Program-made: the position numbers and the translations under genes
Notes under the pieces: generated by a model
Told to the model about the DNA's origin: nothing
The model's database searches: none
Seen by the model: only the letters and a program-made list of their open reading frames with translations
Part shown: positions 24,839-38,109 of the stretch, in pieces
How the letters are laid out: the number at the start of each line of letters is the position of its first letter
Numbering within the stretch: the stretch's first letter is position 1
Source: Aquibacillus kalidii
Lineage (GTDB): Bacteria; Bacillota; Bacilli; Bacillales; Amphibacillaceae
Assembly: GCF_014280935.1 (NCBI RefSeq)
Contig: NZ_JACLZI010000032.1
Location: 1-64,000, forward strand
Direction: 5' to 3'
Length of the DNA: 64,000 nt

Positions 24839-26185
24839 TTAGAACCAGCCTTTAATTGTGTCTGATACGGTTGAAAAAATATTCCCAAAGAATTCACCAA
24901 TAGAGCCTAGTGCAAGCATGAACCAGTTTGCTTTCTCCACTGCAGTAGTAGTTACTAAATCTACTTGCTGTGTTTTTGATTGACCAGTAATATATCCATA
25001 GTCTACTTCACCATTGTAAGAAAGCTCTACTGTTCCTACTTTTTCACCTTTTTTAATTGGTGCTGTTAGTTCACCATTTTCATTCAATTTTTCTTTATCT
25101 ATATTATATTTTACAGAATAGCTTTTTTCTTCGCCATTTTTTATAGCTGCCCTTATTGCAGAAGCTGACGCTATTTCTACTGTTTCTTCTTTACCCTTAG
25201 CTACTGGGAGAGTTGATTCCTTTTTAATCTGATATCCTTCAGGAAATAATTCTTCCTGGCCAAATTGTGAGAACCCATATTCCAATAGCTTTTTCGTTTC
25301 TGTAAATCTAGCACCTTTACTATCTGTTTTCATAACTACTGTGATTAAACGTCTACCATCACGTTCTGCTGTACCAGTAAAACAATAGCCAGCTTCCTTT
25401 GTCCAACCGGTTTTTAATCCGTCCACTCCATCAAAGCCGTATTGAACATAGTTATTATCTTCCCAAGGAAGCATCCAGTTCAAGTTTTCTAATGGTCTTC
25501 CATCTAACTCTGACATAAGTGTACTAGATATGTCTAATGCCTCTGGAAAGTCATTTACTATATGGTAAGCAAGTAAAGCAGCAGATCGGGCTGACATTAA
25601 ATCATTCGCGTTAGGATCTGTACCCTCTGGTGCTTGTAATCCGATGCTTGTGATATCTTGATTACCCAAACCGGTTGCATTAACAAATTGATATTCAGGT
25701 AATCCCATTTCCTCAGCCTTTGCATTCATCCTTTTTACAAATTCACCTTCAGACCCTGAAATTAGTTCTGCTAAGGCTACAGTGGTAGCATTATCCGAAA
25801 TAATTGCCATCGCCTCGTACAGTTGTTTAACTGTATAATCTTTATCTTGGATTAAACCAATTCCAGAAAAGTCTTCATTTGCAGATAAAGTAAAAGCATA
25901 ATCACTAATCTGCGTTGTCGTTTCCCAACTAATGTCACCCTTTTCAATTGCCTCTAACACTAAGTATTCGGTCATCATTTTCGTCATACTTGCTGGTGGT
26001 AATTTTACATCAGCATTTTTTGCAAATAATATTTTACCTGTCTCAGCATCTACTAAAATAGCAGATTCTGCTTGTACATCAAATGTTTCTGCAGCACTTA
26101 TTTTAACTGGACTAATTCCTAATATGGAAAATGCCAGAAGCATTGCTGTTAGTAATAAAAACGATGCTTGTAATTTCTGTCTCAA
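24839..26185 (-). CDS. dacA: D-alanyl-D-alanine carboxypeptidase (PBP5)
   Basis: A 448-residue low-molecular-weight penicillin-binding protein. It has a signal peptide cleaved near residue 32 (KISAAE), the SxxK motif SMTK (Ser66, Lys69), SDN in AIISDNATTVA and KTG in DGLKTGWTKEAG. A beta-rich C-terminal domain and an amphipathic membrane-binding tail (NWFMLALGSIGEFFGNIF...IKGWF) follow. It trims the terminal D-Ala of peptidoglycan stem peptides outside the cell membrane. The start is TTG with GGAGGTAG upstream. Position next to pdxS matches B. subtilis. Confidence 0.96.
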   Translation of the reverse strand: MRQKLQASFLLLTAMLLAFSILGISPVKISAAETFDVQAESAILVDAETGKILFAKNADVKLPPASMTKMMTEYLVLEAIEKGDISWETTTQISDYAFTLSANEDFSGIGLIQDKDYTVKQLYEAMAIISDNATTVALAELISGSEGEFVKRMNAKAEEMGLPEYQFVNATGLGNQDITSIGLQAPEGTDPNANDLMSARSAALLAYHIVNDFPEALDISSTLMSELDGRPLENLNWMLPWEDNNYVQYGFDGVDGLKTGWTKEAGYCFTGTAERDGRRLITVVMKTDSKGARFTETKKLLEYGFSQFGQEELFPEGYQIKKESTLPVAKGKEETVEIASASAIRAAIKNGEEKSYSVKYNIDKEKLNENGELTAPIKKGEKVGTVELSYNGEVDYGYITGQSKTQQVDLVTTTAVEKANWFMLALGSIGEFFGNIFSTVSDTIKGWF

Positions 26186-26303
26186 CTTTCTCTACCTCCA
26201 CCAATTTAGTATGCATCTTGAGTTATTTTATCACACCGTTAGCTAAAGTAAAACGTCCTTTAGTAGGGCATTTTACTAGAATTTAACATAACTATTTAAT
26301 GTG

Positions 26304-27017
26304 CTAGTTTCCAACCCAATTAATTACATCCCAAGTATTCACAAAGCAATCAGATTTTAAAAAGTCATCTTCATATTTAGCACTACACATCATTGGATGT
26401 CTACTTTCATAAAAAATCCCACTCTTAATATAGCTCTTACTTTCCTTCGCTTCTTTGCCCCATAAGAACCATTGGACGGAAGGATAATTTTTCGAAATGA
26501 AAGATAGTACTTCTTTTGAAAAATTCTTCCAGAGATCTTTATGGCTGTTTGCTTTTCCTATCTCACATGTAAAAGAAGTATTTAAAAAAAGCACTCCCTG
26601 TTTTTCTAATGAATCAAACCATTTATCTGGTCTTAGTATAGGAAACTTTGAGTTTGCAATATCACCTTTTATCTCACTAAAGCTTTTAATCTCCCCATAC
26701 TTTTCGATTTTAAAATAACTTTTATGAACCAATCGAATAATATTTTTTACAGAAACTTGGCGAAACGGCTGGCTCCAATCGGATAAGGATCCTACTTCAA
26801 ATGATCTACCTGTTGCAACACCTTTTGCCGGATATACATCTTGTCCTAACCAAATAACTTTAACCTTTGAAAGGTCTGTCGTCAAAAAGCGTAATATTTG
26901 CTCCTTTTTAGGATTATAATTTTCACCAAGTTTTGACTCAATTAAAGTTAATTCATTGATGAGATCTTTTGTAAATAGAGGCTTCCATGTTGGGTGAATA
27001 TTGGATGGTATTATCAT
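26304..27017 (-). CDS. Divergent family-1 uracil-DNA glycosylase
   Basis: A 237-residue protein with the UNG order of motifs but unusual residues: GQDVYP where UNG has GQDPYH (catalytic Asp kept, His lost), LNTSFTCEIGKANSHKDLW matching the uracil-binding block with its Asn, FLWGKEA, and SRHPMMCSA in place of HPSPLS (His kept, the intercalating Leu region changed). UNG removes uracil from DNA. These changes suggest altered substrate choice or a viral or mobile origin; it is probably not the main ung. It is inserted between dacA and guaB, where B. subtilis has none, next to a repeat cluster. GAGGAGG precedes the ATG. Confidence 0.75.
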   Translation of the reverse strand: MIIPSNIHPTWKPLFTKDLINELTLIESKLGENYNPKKEQILRFLTTDLSKVKVIWLGQDVYPAKGVATGRSFEVGSLSDWSQPFRQVSVKNIIRLVHKSYFKIEKYGEIKSFSEIKGDIANSKFPILRPDKWFDSLEKQGVLFLNTSFTCEIGKANSHKDLWKNFSKEVLSFISKNYPSVQWFLWGKEAKESKSYIKSGIFYESRHPMMCSAKYEDDFLKSDCFVNTWDVINWVGN

Positions 27018-27234
27018 GATGTTCCTCCTCTTTTTTTTATAGTCATAAGAAAGACTGAATCTATTAAAGACTCGTGGCCTTAGATCCAGTCTAGCTTAAA
27101 TGTAGATATTCAATTAGTTATTTATCTTTTTTTTCACAAAGACTTTTCTCCATACTTGCTTGTCGAATGACACTGTTGAGATAAAATCTCCAGTAACTTT
27201 ATTAAAACCTTTGGATCTGTGCTTGAACTCGTTC

Positions 27235-27347
27235 CGACAGAATACTCCGCTTTCCGTGGGCACGGCCTCAGCCTCCTCATCAGCAAAGAACGCTTCTTCC
27301 GGGGTCTTCACCTCGTGCTGTTCCCACAGGAGTCTCCGTATTCTGCC
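27235..27347 (-). repeat. Dispersed Bacillaceae repeat, copy A1
   Basis: Minus orientation. Ends GGCAGAATAC/GTATTCTGTC form the outer stem, and CTGTGGG/CCCACGG form a second stem inside it. Core blocks GAGACTCCTGTGGGAACAG, GTGAAGACCCC, GAGGAGGCTGAGGC and CCCACGGAAAGCG are intact. A minus-strand frame across it is an artefact. Confidence 0.8.
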
Positions 27348-27419
27348 TACACTTAGAACAGGTCTTCTAAATTCAAGGTGTTATAATAAAATTTCTAATT
27401 GAGTGGAAATCCACACTAA

Positions 27420-27539
27420 GCTGCGAAAAATGCGAGACTCCTGTGGGAAAGGAACAGTCTGAAGATCCCACAGCGAGTGTTCTTTGCGAGCGAGGAAGCT
27501 GAAGCGTTCCCCACGGAAAGCGAGCGTTTTTTAAGCAGC
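27420..27539 (+). repeat. Dispersed Bacillaceae repeat, copy A2
   Basis: Plus orientation, inverted relative to A1 with a 72-bp AT-rich spacer. Blocks GAGACTCCTGTGGGAA, CTGAAGATCCCACAG, GTTCTTTGC, GAGGAAGCTGAAGC and CCCACGGAAAGCG are conserved. The ends GCGAAAAATGC and GCGTTTTTTAAGC pair, although they differ from the A1 ends. Confidence 0.8.
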
Positions 27540-27642
27540 GCTGATTAAGCACTCATCTTCTAGAGTAGAGGAATGTTTCAAACTCTTACTGGTGATTCTA
27601 TACATATTATGACAAAGCAATTTTATCTATAATTTTTTTTGA

Positions 27643-29133
<1,491 letters not shown>

Positions 29134-29346
29134 TTATTAATAAAGATAAAGTTGGATACACTATTTATAATTGCAAAATATAAAAAAATATTTCGATTGA
29201 CTTAACTATTGTTATTTACAATACGATATCATTCAGGCTTTTTCAACCTTTTTCATCCTAATAATAGAGAATTATTTATGATTTAGGCATCTACATAAAA
29301 TGTAAGAGTTTTCATCTATAATATCCACTATAGAAAGGAACAGTCT

Positions 29347-30306
29347 ATGAACCAGGAGGATATAACAAATTTTTTAATCTATTTACAATCATCACATACA
29401 TCACAAAGTTACTTACAACATTGCTATGAAAAACAAATGCCAGCAGATGCGAATAAATTGAGTTATGAGAATAGTTACAGGTTTCTCTATTATTTAAAGC
29501 ATGGGTTACAGTTTTACGAAGATGGAGATCAAGCTAGTTTAACTGTAAAACCAATTTTATATTTCTATGGAATGGTCCACTTAATAAAAGCTTGTATCCT
29601 AACACGCAAACCTTACTATCCAGAAAACACCTCGATGTTAGCACATGGTGCCTCTACTAGAAAGAGGAAAAAACAGCAATACAACTTTTTACAAGACGAG
29701 ACAAAAGTACAACATAAAGGTTTGTTTCCTTACTTTGCCAAACATATGTATGATATAGATGCACTGTCCATTGAAAAGGTGAGTATGGATAAACTATTAT
29801 CGTGTATTCCTGAACTAAGTGACATCTTTTACCTGCATAGGGGAGAGCAGAAGTTAACTAAAATAGGAAGTAAGAACTCAACAAAATTATCATTCCCAAT
29901 AGCCTTACTGGATAATTACCATACGACTGAAAGTAGGTTTATCGACAAAATTTCTACACATCTGCCAACTAAGAAGGAAAGTTATGTAGATGGGGAATAT
30001 ATCCATTTAGAGTTAGTAAAACCGATTGGCCCATCATCAGCAGGGCCATTTTATTATCACTTATCCAATCATCATTTATATTTTCCTAGTAAGAGACACT
30101 ATTTCTCTTCCATACATGAAGTTATGTTGCATTATTTAGTATTATATAACTTGAGTATGATATGCCGCTATGAAACAGAATGGTGGGGAGATCTCTTACA
30201 CACATTACCAACAGAGGATTATCCGTTTATTCATAAGTTCCTCTCTATTACAGCAAAAAAGATACCATTTTTATTAGGCTACTTTCTATATGAACAAAGG
30301 GACTGA
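29347..30306 (+). CDS. yaaC: YaaC family protein
   Basis: A 319-residue protein recognised by position beside guaB and by YaaC-like segments: LKHGLQFYEDGD near residue 50, ILYFYGMVHLIKACIL, LAHGASTRKRKKQQYNFL, and a C-terminal region with LHYLVLYNLSMICRYE and WWGDLLH. It is soluble, with no signal peptide. The family is conserved in Bacillales and has no known biochemical role. GAAAGGAA precedes the ATG, and the gene ends in a bidirectional hairpin facing the HD-GYP gene. Confidence 0.85.
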   Translation: MNQEDITNFLIYLQSSHTSQSYLQHCYEKQMPADANKLSYENSYRFLYYLKHGLQFYEDGDQASLTVKPILYFYGMVHLIKACILTRKPYYPENTSMLAHGASTRKRKKQQYNFLQDETKVQHKGLFPYFAKHMYDIDALSIEKVSMDKLLSCIPELSDIFYLHRGEQKLTKIGSKNSTKLSFPIALLDNYHTTESRFIDKISTHLPTKKESYVDGEYIHLELVKPIGPSSAGPFYYHLSNHHLYFPSKRHYFSSIHEVMLHYLVLYNLSMICRYETEWWGDLLHTLPTEDYPFIHKFLSITAKKIPFLLGYFLYEQRD

Positions 30307-30327
30307 GTTATTACTCAGTCCCTTTGC
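30298..30327. terminator. Bidirectional terminator yaaC / HD-GYP gene
   Basis: AAGGGACTGAGT and ACTCAGTCCCTT form a 12-bp perfect stem with loop TATT, overlapping the end of yaaC. Confidence 0.88.
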
Positions 30328-31409
30328 TATACTAAAATCTCTTCTATATATATACTTTGCCTATCTTTAAGAGGTAAGATTTCTTGGCTATCCTCTATTC
30401 TCACCATCGGTCTTGTAGGATGACTATGTTCAATAAAAACAATTTCAGCTTTCTTTTGATTAGATAGGAGCACTTTTGTCCCAGTGGAAAAGTTCGCTAG
30501 TCCTTTAACAAAGCTTTGAATAACCTCATGACTGAATTTATCAAATTGGTAAAACATCATTTCCTCAATCACTTTGAAAGGGGATTGCTTTGGTTGATAG
30601 ATCCTTTCTGATGTCATGGCATGATAGGTGTCACTAACAGCAAGGATAGAGGCAAATCCATGTATTTTACTTCTTTCCATCCCAAGTGGATAGCCACTCC
30701 CATCCAACCTTTCATGGTGTTGGAGGATTGCTAGTTTGATTTCAACTGATAAAGATGGTATCTTTTCTACCATTCGATAGGAATAGGTAGGATGTTTTTT
30801 TATCTCTTCATATTCAGCTAAAGATAAAGTTCCTTTTTTATTAAATAAATTAATATTAATTTTAGACATTCCACAATCAGCAAGGAATCCTGCCAAACCT
30901 ACCTGTATCCATTCCTTTTGATATCCCATTTTTTTTGCAAGGAATCCAGAAATCAATGCATTAGCAACACCATGGTGATAAAAGTAATCATCTTTAGATG
31001 AATATTTGTGTAATAAAAATAAGTCTAGATTGGCTTGTTCAATTTGTTTTAATAAAGGTATGATAATACTTCTAACCTGATTCATATTGATAGGTGATCC
31101 ACTTTGCCAGTTTAAAAAGACTTGTTTATAAGCCTTCACAGTATTTAGATACATCTCTTCAAATGATAAATCTTCTTCAACCTGTACTCGTTTAGCAATA
31201 TCCTCTTCTTTAAGCTCCTCTGGAACAAATAGCTTTCCATTTGCGAGCCTATCAGATACTTCTACATTATCTATTAAAAATGCATGTAATATCTCAATAT
31301 GTTGTTCAGCCAGAACTGTATTTTTCATGACAATAGGATTATTTGTTTTTCCAACTACGTCCTTCATTAATCGACAACCTGGTATTAATTGTTTGGGATG
31401 CACCCACAT
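30327..31409 (-). CDS. HD-GYP domain protein with degenerate HD motif
   Basis: A 360-residue protein: an N-terminal region of about 140 residues, then an HD-GYP domain with YHHGVANALISG (His145/146), the second-half motif HHERLDGSGYP (231-241), and SDTYHAMTSERIYQP. The HD dyad, normally LLHDIGKI, reads FLADCGMSKI (A177-D178), so one metal-binding histidine is missing. Active members hydrolyse cyclic di-GMP. This one may have altered or lost activity and could act as a sensor. It occupies the place of rrnO in B. subtilis, between gyrA and yaaC. GAGGTGGGG precedes the ATG. Confidence 0.85.
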   Translation of the reverse strand: MWVHPKQLIPGCRLMKDVVGKTNNPIVMKNTVLAEQHIEILHAFLIDNVEVSDRLANGKLFVPEELKEEDIAKRVQVEEDLSFEEMYLNTVKAYKQVFLNWQSGSPINMNQVRSIIIPLLKQIEQANLDLFLLHKYSSKDDYFYHHGVANALISGFLAKKMGYQKEWIQVGLAGFLADCGMSKININLFNKKGTLSLAEYEEIKKHPTYSYRMVEKIPSLSVEIKLAILQHHERLDGSGYPLGMERSKIHGFASILAVSDTYHAMTSERIYQPKQSPFKVIEEMMFYQFDKFSHEVIQSFVKGLANFSTGTKVLLSNQKKAEIVFIEHSHPTRPMVRIEDSQEILPLKDRQSIYIEEILV

Positions 31410-31442
31410 ACTATCCCCACCTCATGTCTTTATGCTAACCTT

Positions 31443-31481
31443 TAAAATTACCTCTGCTTTCTATAAAAGCAGAGGTAATTT
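31443..31481 (-). terminator. gyrA terminator
   Basis: AAATTACCTCTGCTTT and its complement form a 16-bp nearly perfect stem after the gyrA stop, followed on the minus strand by TTTTAAAGG. Confidence 0.85.
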
Positions 31482-31497
31482 AGAGATCATACTAGTA

Positions 31498-34053
31498 TTA
31501 CTCATCCGTAGTATCTGACTCTTCTATTTCTTCTATTTCTTCTATTTCTTCTGTTTGGTCTGTTAATGGTTCTTCAGTAGCTTGTACGATATTAGGATCA
31601 ATTTCTTCTATCTCTTCCTCGTCCTCTGTATCGATCCTTGCAACTGTTGCTACTCTTTCTTCCTCTTGTAGGCGAATTAGTCTTACGCCTTGTGTATTTC
31701 TACCAGTAATTGAAATTCCAATAACAGGCATACGAATTAGTACCCCAGAAACGGTCATAATCATAATATCCTCTTCACCAGTAACCGCCTTGACTGCTAC
31801 AATTTTACCAGTCTTATCCGTTGTGTTACTAGTTATAATACCCTTACCACCGCGATTGGTAATTCGGTAATCTTCTGCAGGTGTACGCTTCCCATAACCT
31901 TTTTCGGTAACGTTTAATACAAATAGACCATCTTCTATAATTTCCATAGACACAACTCGATCATCATCTCGTAATGAGATTCCTTTAACACCAGCTGCAG
32001 TTCTACCCATTGATCTAATTTGCTCTTCTTCAAAACGAATCAAATAGCCATTTTGCGTACCAATCATAATATGCTTTGTTCCATCCGTTAAACGAACAGA
32101 AATCAATTCATCATCATCACGTAAATTAAGGGCAATTAGACCACCTTTTCTAATATTGGCAAATTGCGATAGAGAAGTACGTTTAGAAATACCATATTTA
32201 GTAGTGAAGAATAAATACCAATCCTCTACAAATTCCTTGACAGTTATAACAGCATTTATCCATTCATCTTTTTCTATTTCTAACGTATTAATAATAGGGA
32301 TACCCTTTGCAGTTCTACCAAACTCAGGTATTTCATAACCTTTAGCCTTGTATACTTTTCCTTTATTGGAGAAAAACAAGACCGTGTCATGGGTAGAACA
32401 AGATACAAGATGCTCTACGAAATCATCTTCATTAGTACCCATACCTTGAATACCACGTCCACCTCTTCTTTGTGTTCGGTAAGTAGAAGACGGCAAACGT
32501 TTGATATAACCTTTTTGAGTTAGGGTGATTACAATGTTTTCTTCCGGTATAAGATCTTCATCTTCAAAAAAGTCCGTACCACCTATAACTATTTCTGTAC
32601 GTCTTTCATCGTTAAAACGCTCTTTTATCTCTAGTAATTCTTCCCGAATGATTTCTAATACTTTTTCTTCATTCGCTAGAATTTCTTTTAGTTCAGCAAT
32701 AGTTTTCAGTAATTCTTGATATTCTTGTTCAATCTTATCTCGCTCTAAGCCTGTCAGACGTTGTAAACGCATATCTAAAATAGCTTGCGCTTGTTTTTCT
32801 GATAGTTCAAAGCGCGTCATTAAGCCTTCTCTTGCAATATCAGCTGTATTCGATTGTCTAATTAACGTAATGATTTCATCAATATGGTCTAACGCTATTC
32901 GTAGCCCCTCTAGTATATGTGCTCTAGCTTCTGCTTTTCTTAATTCGTAAGCAGTACGACGCTTGATCACAACCTTCTGGTGATCTAAATAATGAACTAA
33001 ACATTGTTTAAGATTCAATACTTTTGGCTGGCCATCAACTAAAGCAAGCATATTGATACCAAATGTAGTTTGAAGTGAGGTTTGTTTATATAAATTGTTT
33101 AGAACTACGTTCGGATTAGCATCACGACGTAATTCAATTACAATACGCATCCCATTTCTATCAGATTCATCTCTTAGATCTGTTATACCCTCAATACGCT
33201 TATCACGAGCCAATTCTGCTATCTTTTCAATTAATTTTGCTTTATTCACTTGATAAGGTAATTCTGAAACTAGAATAGTTGATTTTCCATTTGCGTGTTC
33301 TTCAATTTGAACTTTTGCTCGAACAGTAATCGAACCTTTTCCTGTTTCAAAGGCCTTCCGTATTCCACTTCTGCCAAGTATTTGACCAGCAGTTGGAAAA
33401 TCAGGGCCATAAATATACTCTTCCATTAATTCATCTATTGTTATCTCTGGATCTTTACTAACAGCCAAAATTGCATCAATGGTTTCTCCAAGCTGATGTG
33501 GTGGTATATTGGTTGCCATCCCTACAGCTATACCAGAAGTTCCATTAACTAGTAGATTAGGAAAACGTGCAGGAAGTACTTTTGGTTCTCTTTCTGAACC
33601 ATCATAGTTATCTTGATAATCAATCGTATCTTTATTAATATCTCTTAACAATTCCATAGAGATTTTTGACATACGCGCTTCTGTATAACGCATAGCTGCC
33701 GCAGGATCTCCATCGACTGAACCAAAGTTTCCATGACCATCTACTAGCATATAACGATAACTAAAATCTTGCGCCATACGAACCATTGCTTCGTACACGG
33801 AAGAGTCACCATGCGGATGATATTTACCTAGTACATCCCCAACAATACGTGCAGACTTTTTATATGCTTTATCCGCTTGTATTCCTAAATCGTTCATAGC
33901 ATACAGTATTCTTCGGTGCACTGGTTTCATTCCATCACGGACATCCGGTAGTGCACGAGAAACGATAACACTCATAGCATAATCTAAGAAAGATGTACGC
34001 ATTTCTTGTCCAATATTAATTTCTTGCACTTGTGGACGTTGATTATCCACCAT
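31498..34053 (-). CDS. gyrA: DNA gyrase subunit A
   Basis: An 851-residue type IIA topoisomerase subunit. The active-site tyrosine is in [14 protein letters not shown]; the quinolone-resistance region reads [19 protein letters not shown]. The GyrA box is [10 protein letters not shown], within the C-terminal beta-pinwheel that wraps DNA. It introduces negative supercoils with GyrB. The last 45 residues are very acidic and contain a repeated EEI unit, longer than the tail of B. subtilis GyrA. It is 158 bp downstream of gyrB. AGGAGG precedes the ATG. Confidence 0.98.
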   Translation of the reverse strand: MVDNQRPQVQEINIGQEMRTSFLDYAMSVIVSRALPDVRDGMKPVHRRILYAMNDLGIQADKAYKKSARIVGDVLGKYHPHGDSSVYEAMVRMAQDFSYRYMLVDGHGNFGSVDGDPAAAMRYTEARMSKISMELLRDINKDTIDYQDNYDGSEREPKVLPARFPNLLVNGTSGIAVGMATNIPPHQLGETIDAILAVSKDPEITIDELMEEYIYGPDFPTAGQILGRSGIRKAFETGKGSITVRAKVQIEEHANGKSTILVSELPYQVNKAKLIEKIAELARDKRIEGITDLRDESDRNGMRIVIELRRDANPNVVLNNLYKQTSLQTTFGINMLALVDGQPKVLNLKQCLVHYLDHQKVVIKRRTAYELRKAEARAHILEGLRIALDHIDEIITLIRQSNTADIAREGLMTRFELSEKQAQAILDMRLQRLTGLERDKIEQEYQELLKTIAELKEILANEEKVLEIIREELLEIKERFNDERRTEIVIGGTDFFEDEDLIPEENIVITLTQKGYIKRLPSSTYRTQRRGGRGIQGMGTNEDDFVEHLVSCSTHDTVLFFSNKGKVYKAKGYEIPEFGRTAKGIPIINTLEIEKDEWINAVITVKEFVEDWYLFFTTKYGISKRTSLSQFANIRKGGLIALNLRDDDELISVRLTDGTKHIMIGTQNGYLIRFEEEQIRSMGRTAAGVKGISLRDDDRVVSMEIIEDGLFVLNVTEKGYGKRTPAEDYRITNRGGKGIITSNTTDKTGKIVAVKAVTGEEDIMIMTVSGVLIRMPVIGISITGRNTQGVRLIRLQEEERVATVARIDTEDEEEIEEIDPNIVQATEEPLTDQTEEIEEIEEIEESDTTDE
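31519..31552 (-). repeat. 9-bp tandem repeat in the gyrA 3' end
   Basis: Three near-perfect copies of a TTCTATTTC unit encode repeated Glu-Glu-Ile in the acidic GyrA tail. Such in-frame 9-bp repeats can change copy number by slippage without breaking the gene. Confidence 0.85.
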
Positions 34054-34177
34054 AAAGATTACCTCCTATCAAAATGAGGAAAAAGAGACTATTTTTTTTA
34101 AAATTGACTATAATAGAAAAACGCAACAGCATTTTTTACTCTTAACCCAAATTACTTCCAACACTACTCTATGTAAC

Positions 34178-34206
34178 ATAGGCCAAAGCACGAGTCATTG
34201 GCCTAT
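34178..34206 (-). other. Hairpin between gyrB and gyrA
   Basis: ATAGGCCAA and TTGGCCTAT form a 9-bp perfect stem just after gyrB. There is no T run, so it is more likely a transcript-stability or processing element than a terminator. Confidence 0.5.
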
Positions 34207-34211
34207 ATGAA

Positions 34212-36146
<1,935 letters not shown>

Positions 36147-36234
36147 CTACACTTCTTTTTAGAGGAGTTATTTTTCACAATAACTCCGTGATTTATTTTT
36201 TTATAACTAAATGCCTTACGTATGATCTAGTATT

Positions 36235-36519
36235 TTATTCTTCAAATGTTTCTGAATAGTCTTCTAGCTTGCTAATAGTGGAAATCATACTGGCACGTTT
36301 TTTTAACGTTAATACAGAAAGGGGACTATAATAAATATAATCATTTGTAATAACAATTGATTTCGTACCTTCTAACTGAGGATCAAATACCTTTTTATTC
36401 TTTCTCTGATTAAATAACATTTGCTCATTGATAGTAGACGAGGCTATTAGACTGTTATCGATAATAGCTATAACATCTTCAGAACGTATAACATTATCAT
36501 CTCCGATATGAATAAACAT
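36235..36519 (-). CDS. remB: RemB/YaaB, DUF370 family
   Basis: A 94-residue DUF370 protein beginning MFIHIGDDNVIRSEDVIAIID, with the KSIVITNDYIYYSPLSVLTLKKR core. The paralogue RemA is an essential activator of biofilm matrix genes in B. subtilis; RemB contributes to matrix gene expression. RemA-type proteins form octameric rings that bind DNA. It lies between recF and gyrB, as yaaB does in B. subtilis. Confidence 0.9.
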   Translation of the reverse strand: MFIHIGDDNVIRSEDVIAIIDNSLIASSTINEQMLFNQRKNKKVFDPQLEGTKSIVITNDYIYYSPLSVLTLKKRASMISTISKLEDYSETFEE

Positions 36520-36533
36520 AGATGCCCCCCATT

Positions 36534-37646
36534 CTATTTAACAATTGTTCCATTTTCTACACGAAATATTTCCGCTTTATCTAATGTTTCATGCTTTATA
36601 CCGTCTACACTAGTAGTAGAAACAAATGTCTGGACTTTTCCTTGGATCGTATTAAGCAAGTGCGACTGCCTAAAGTCATCTAATTCACTCAATACATCGT
36701 CAAGAAGTAAAATTGGATATTCTCCTACCTCGTTATAAATTAATTCAATTTCTGCGAGCTTTAAGGAAAGAGCAGTTGTACGTTGTTGTCCCTGTGATCC
36801 GTAAGTTTGAACATCTTTTCCGTTCACATTAAATGCCAAATCATCACGGTGAGGACCAATTAGTGTACTGCCTCTGTCAACTTCTTTATCTTCCAAACTG
36901 GAAAATTTATCATGGTATATTTTTACTATTTTTTCCCTATTATCGTCTTCTGATACATCTATTGAGGCAATATAATTTATTTCTAGATCCTCTATTCCTC
37001 TACTAATTCCCTGATGTATTGGTTTAGCCCATTTTCTAAGTAACTCGAGAAAGCTAAAACGCCTTTCTACTATGACAGCAGCATGTTCAATTAATTGCTC
37101 TGTAAGGACTTGAAGCATCGTTCGATCTGCAGTTTTATTCCTCTGTAAGTTTTTCAACAAAAAATTACGTTGCTTTAGTATTTTTTGATATTGTCCTAGG
37201 TGATAGATATAAACTGGCTTAATCTGTCCTATTTCCATGTCAATAAAACGTCTTCGTATTTGTGGGCTTCCTTTGACAAGGTTAAGGTCTTCGGGTGCAA
37301 ACATCACCACGTTTAATGCGCCAATATAATCACTAAGACGTTTTTGCTCTATATGATTTAATTTTGCTTTTTTTCCTTTAGGTGAAAATTGAATTTCTAG
37401 AGGAAAGGAACGGTTACGTTTATTTATACTACCTACTATTTTAGCATATTCTTTGTCCCATTGGATAAGTTCTTTATCCCTTGGCGTACGATGGGACTTT
37501 GAAAACGCCAACACATAAATAGATTCCATCATATTTGTTTTACCCTGTGCATTTTCACCGATAATCACATTAATTTTATCATCAAATTTAAGTTGTAGTT
37601 GATCGTAATTTCGGTAGTTGGTAAGGGTTAACTCATGAATATGCAT
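36534..37646 (-). CDS. recF: DNA replication and repair protein RecF
   Basis: A 370-residue SMC-like ATPase: Walker [16 protein letters not shown] (about 30-44), signature [18 protein letters not shown] and Walker [15 protein letters not shown]. It recognises single/double-strand junctions and cooperates with RecO and RecR to load RecA. A TTG one codon upstream is in frame, but ATG at 37646 has AAAGGGA 7-8 bases before it and gives the B. subtilis length. It is downstream of yaaA in the dnaA-gyrA cluster. Confidence 0.97.
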   Translation of the reverse strand: MHIHELTLTNYRNYDQLQLKFDDKINVIIGENAQGKTNMMESIYVLAFSKSHRTPRDKELIQWDKEYAKIVGSINKRNRSFPLEIQFSPKGKKAKLNHIEQKRLSDYIGALNVVMFAPEDLNLVKGSPQIRRRFIDMEIGQIKPVYIYHLGQYQKILKQRNFLLKNLQRNKTADRTMLQVLTEQLIEHAAVIVERRFSFLELLRKWAKPIHQGISRGIEDLEINYIASIDVSEDDNREKIVKIYHDKFSSLEDKEVDRGSTLIGPHRDDLAFNVNGKDVQTYGSQGQQRTTALSLKLAEIELIYNEVGEYPILLLDDVLSELDDFRQSHLLNTIQGKVQTFVSTTSVDGIKHETLDKAEIFRVENGTIVK

Positions 37647-37694
37647 CAATATTTCCCTTTCTTATAACATCAAGAAAGCTTTCTTCTTAGTTTA

Positions 37695-37916
37695 TTAAGA
37701 TTTTTTTACTACTTCAAAAAGACCAACCTCTTCTATTTCTATTTGATCTCCAGGATAAAGCTTTCTCCCACGTCTATTTTCTAATTCACCATTTACTTTC
37801 ACTTCATAATCAGCAAGGAAAAGTTTTACCATTCCACCCGTTTCGAGAACGTTTGCTAATTTTAAAAACTGACCTAGCTGAATATAATCTGTCTTAATTT
37901 CAATTTGATCGCTCAT
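37695..37916 (-). CDS. yaaA: S4 domain RNA-binding protein YaaA
   Basis: A 73-residue protein consisting of an S4 fold: IQLGQFLKLANVLETGGMVKLFLADYEVKVNG, then RRGRKLYPGDQIEIE. S4 domains bind structured RNA; in B. subtilis YaaA is linked to late 50S ribosome assembly. It sits between dnaN and recF in nearly all Bacilli. ATAAGGTGG precedes the ATG. Confidence 0.92.
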   Translation of the reverse strand: MSDQIEIKTDYIQLGQFLKLANVLETGGMVKLFLADYEVKVNGELENRRGRKLYPGDQIEIEEVGLFEVVKKS

Positions 37917-38063
37917 TTTACCACCTTATTTATTTTTGGCTTTCATTCTATTTTACTAAAAATTCAACAATAAGCAAAGTAACTCTCGAGTGCTTTCATT
38001 TTTAGTAAGAAATTCTAAATAAACCTAATAAAGAAACATGTCTTAAAAAAGACTCTGTTAACA

Positions 38064-38103
38064 TAATAAAGCTCTTATTGGCAATTCAATAAGAGCTTTA
38101 TTA
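38064..38103 (-). terminator. Stem-loop after dnaN
   Basis: TAATAAAGCTCTTATTG and its exact complement form a 17-bp stem with a 6-nt loop 7 bases after the dnaN stop. The minus-strand tail is TATG, so termination may be partial, letting some transcripts reach yaaA-recF. Confidence 0.7.
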
Positions 38104-38109
38104 GCAATA

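Noticed and set aside
24658-24900. 80-codon minus-strand frame downstream of dacA
   Set aside because: It overlaps the end of dacA in another frame and runs through the dacA terminator; no family resemblance.
26304-27017. Phage island around the uracil-DNA glycosylase
   Set aside because: No integrase, phage structural gene or attachment repeat is nearby; the gene stands alone between dacA and guaB.
27114-27311. 65-codon minus-strand frame reading EEAFFADEEAEAVPTESG
   Set aside because: This is the translation of repeat copy A1. Copies A2 and B1 do not keep the same frame, so the conservation is at the nucleotide level.
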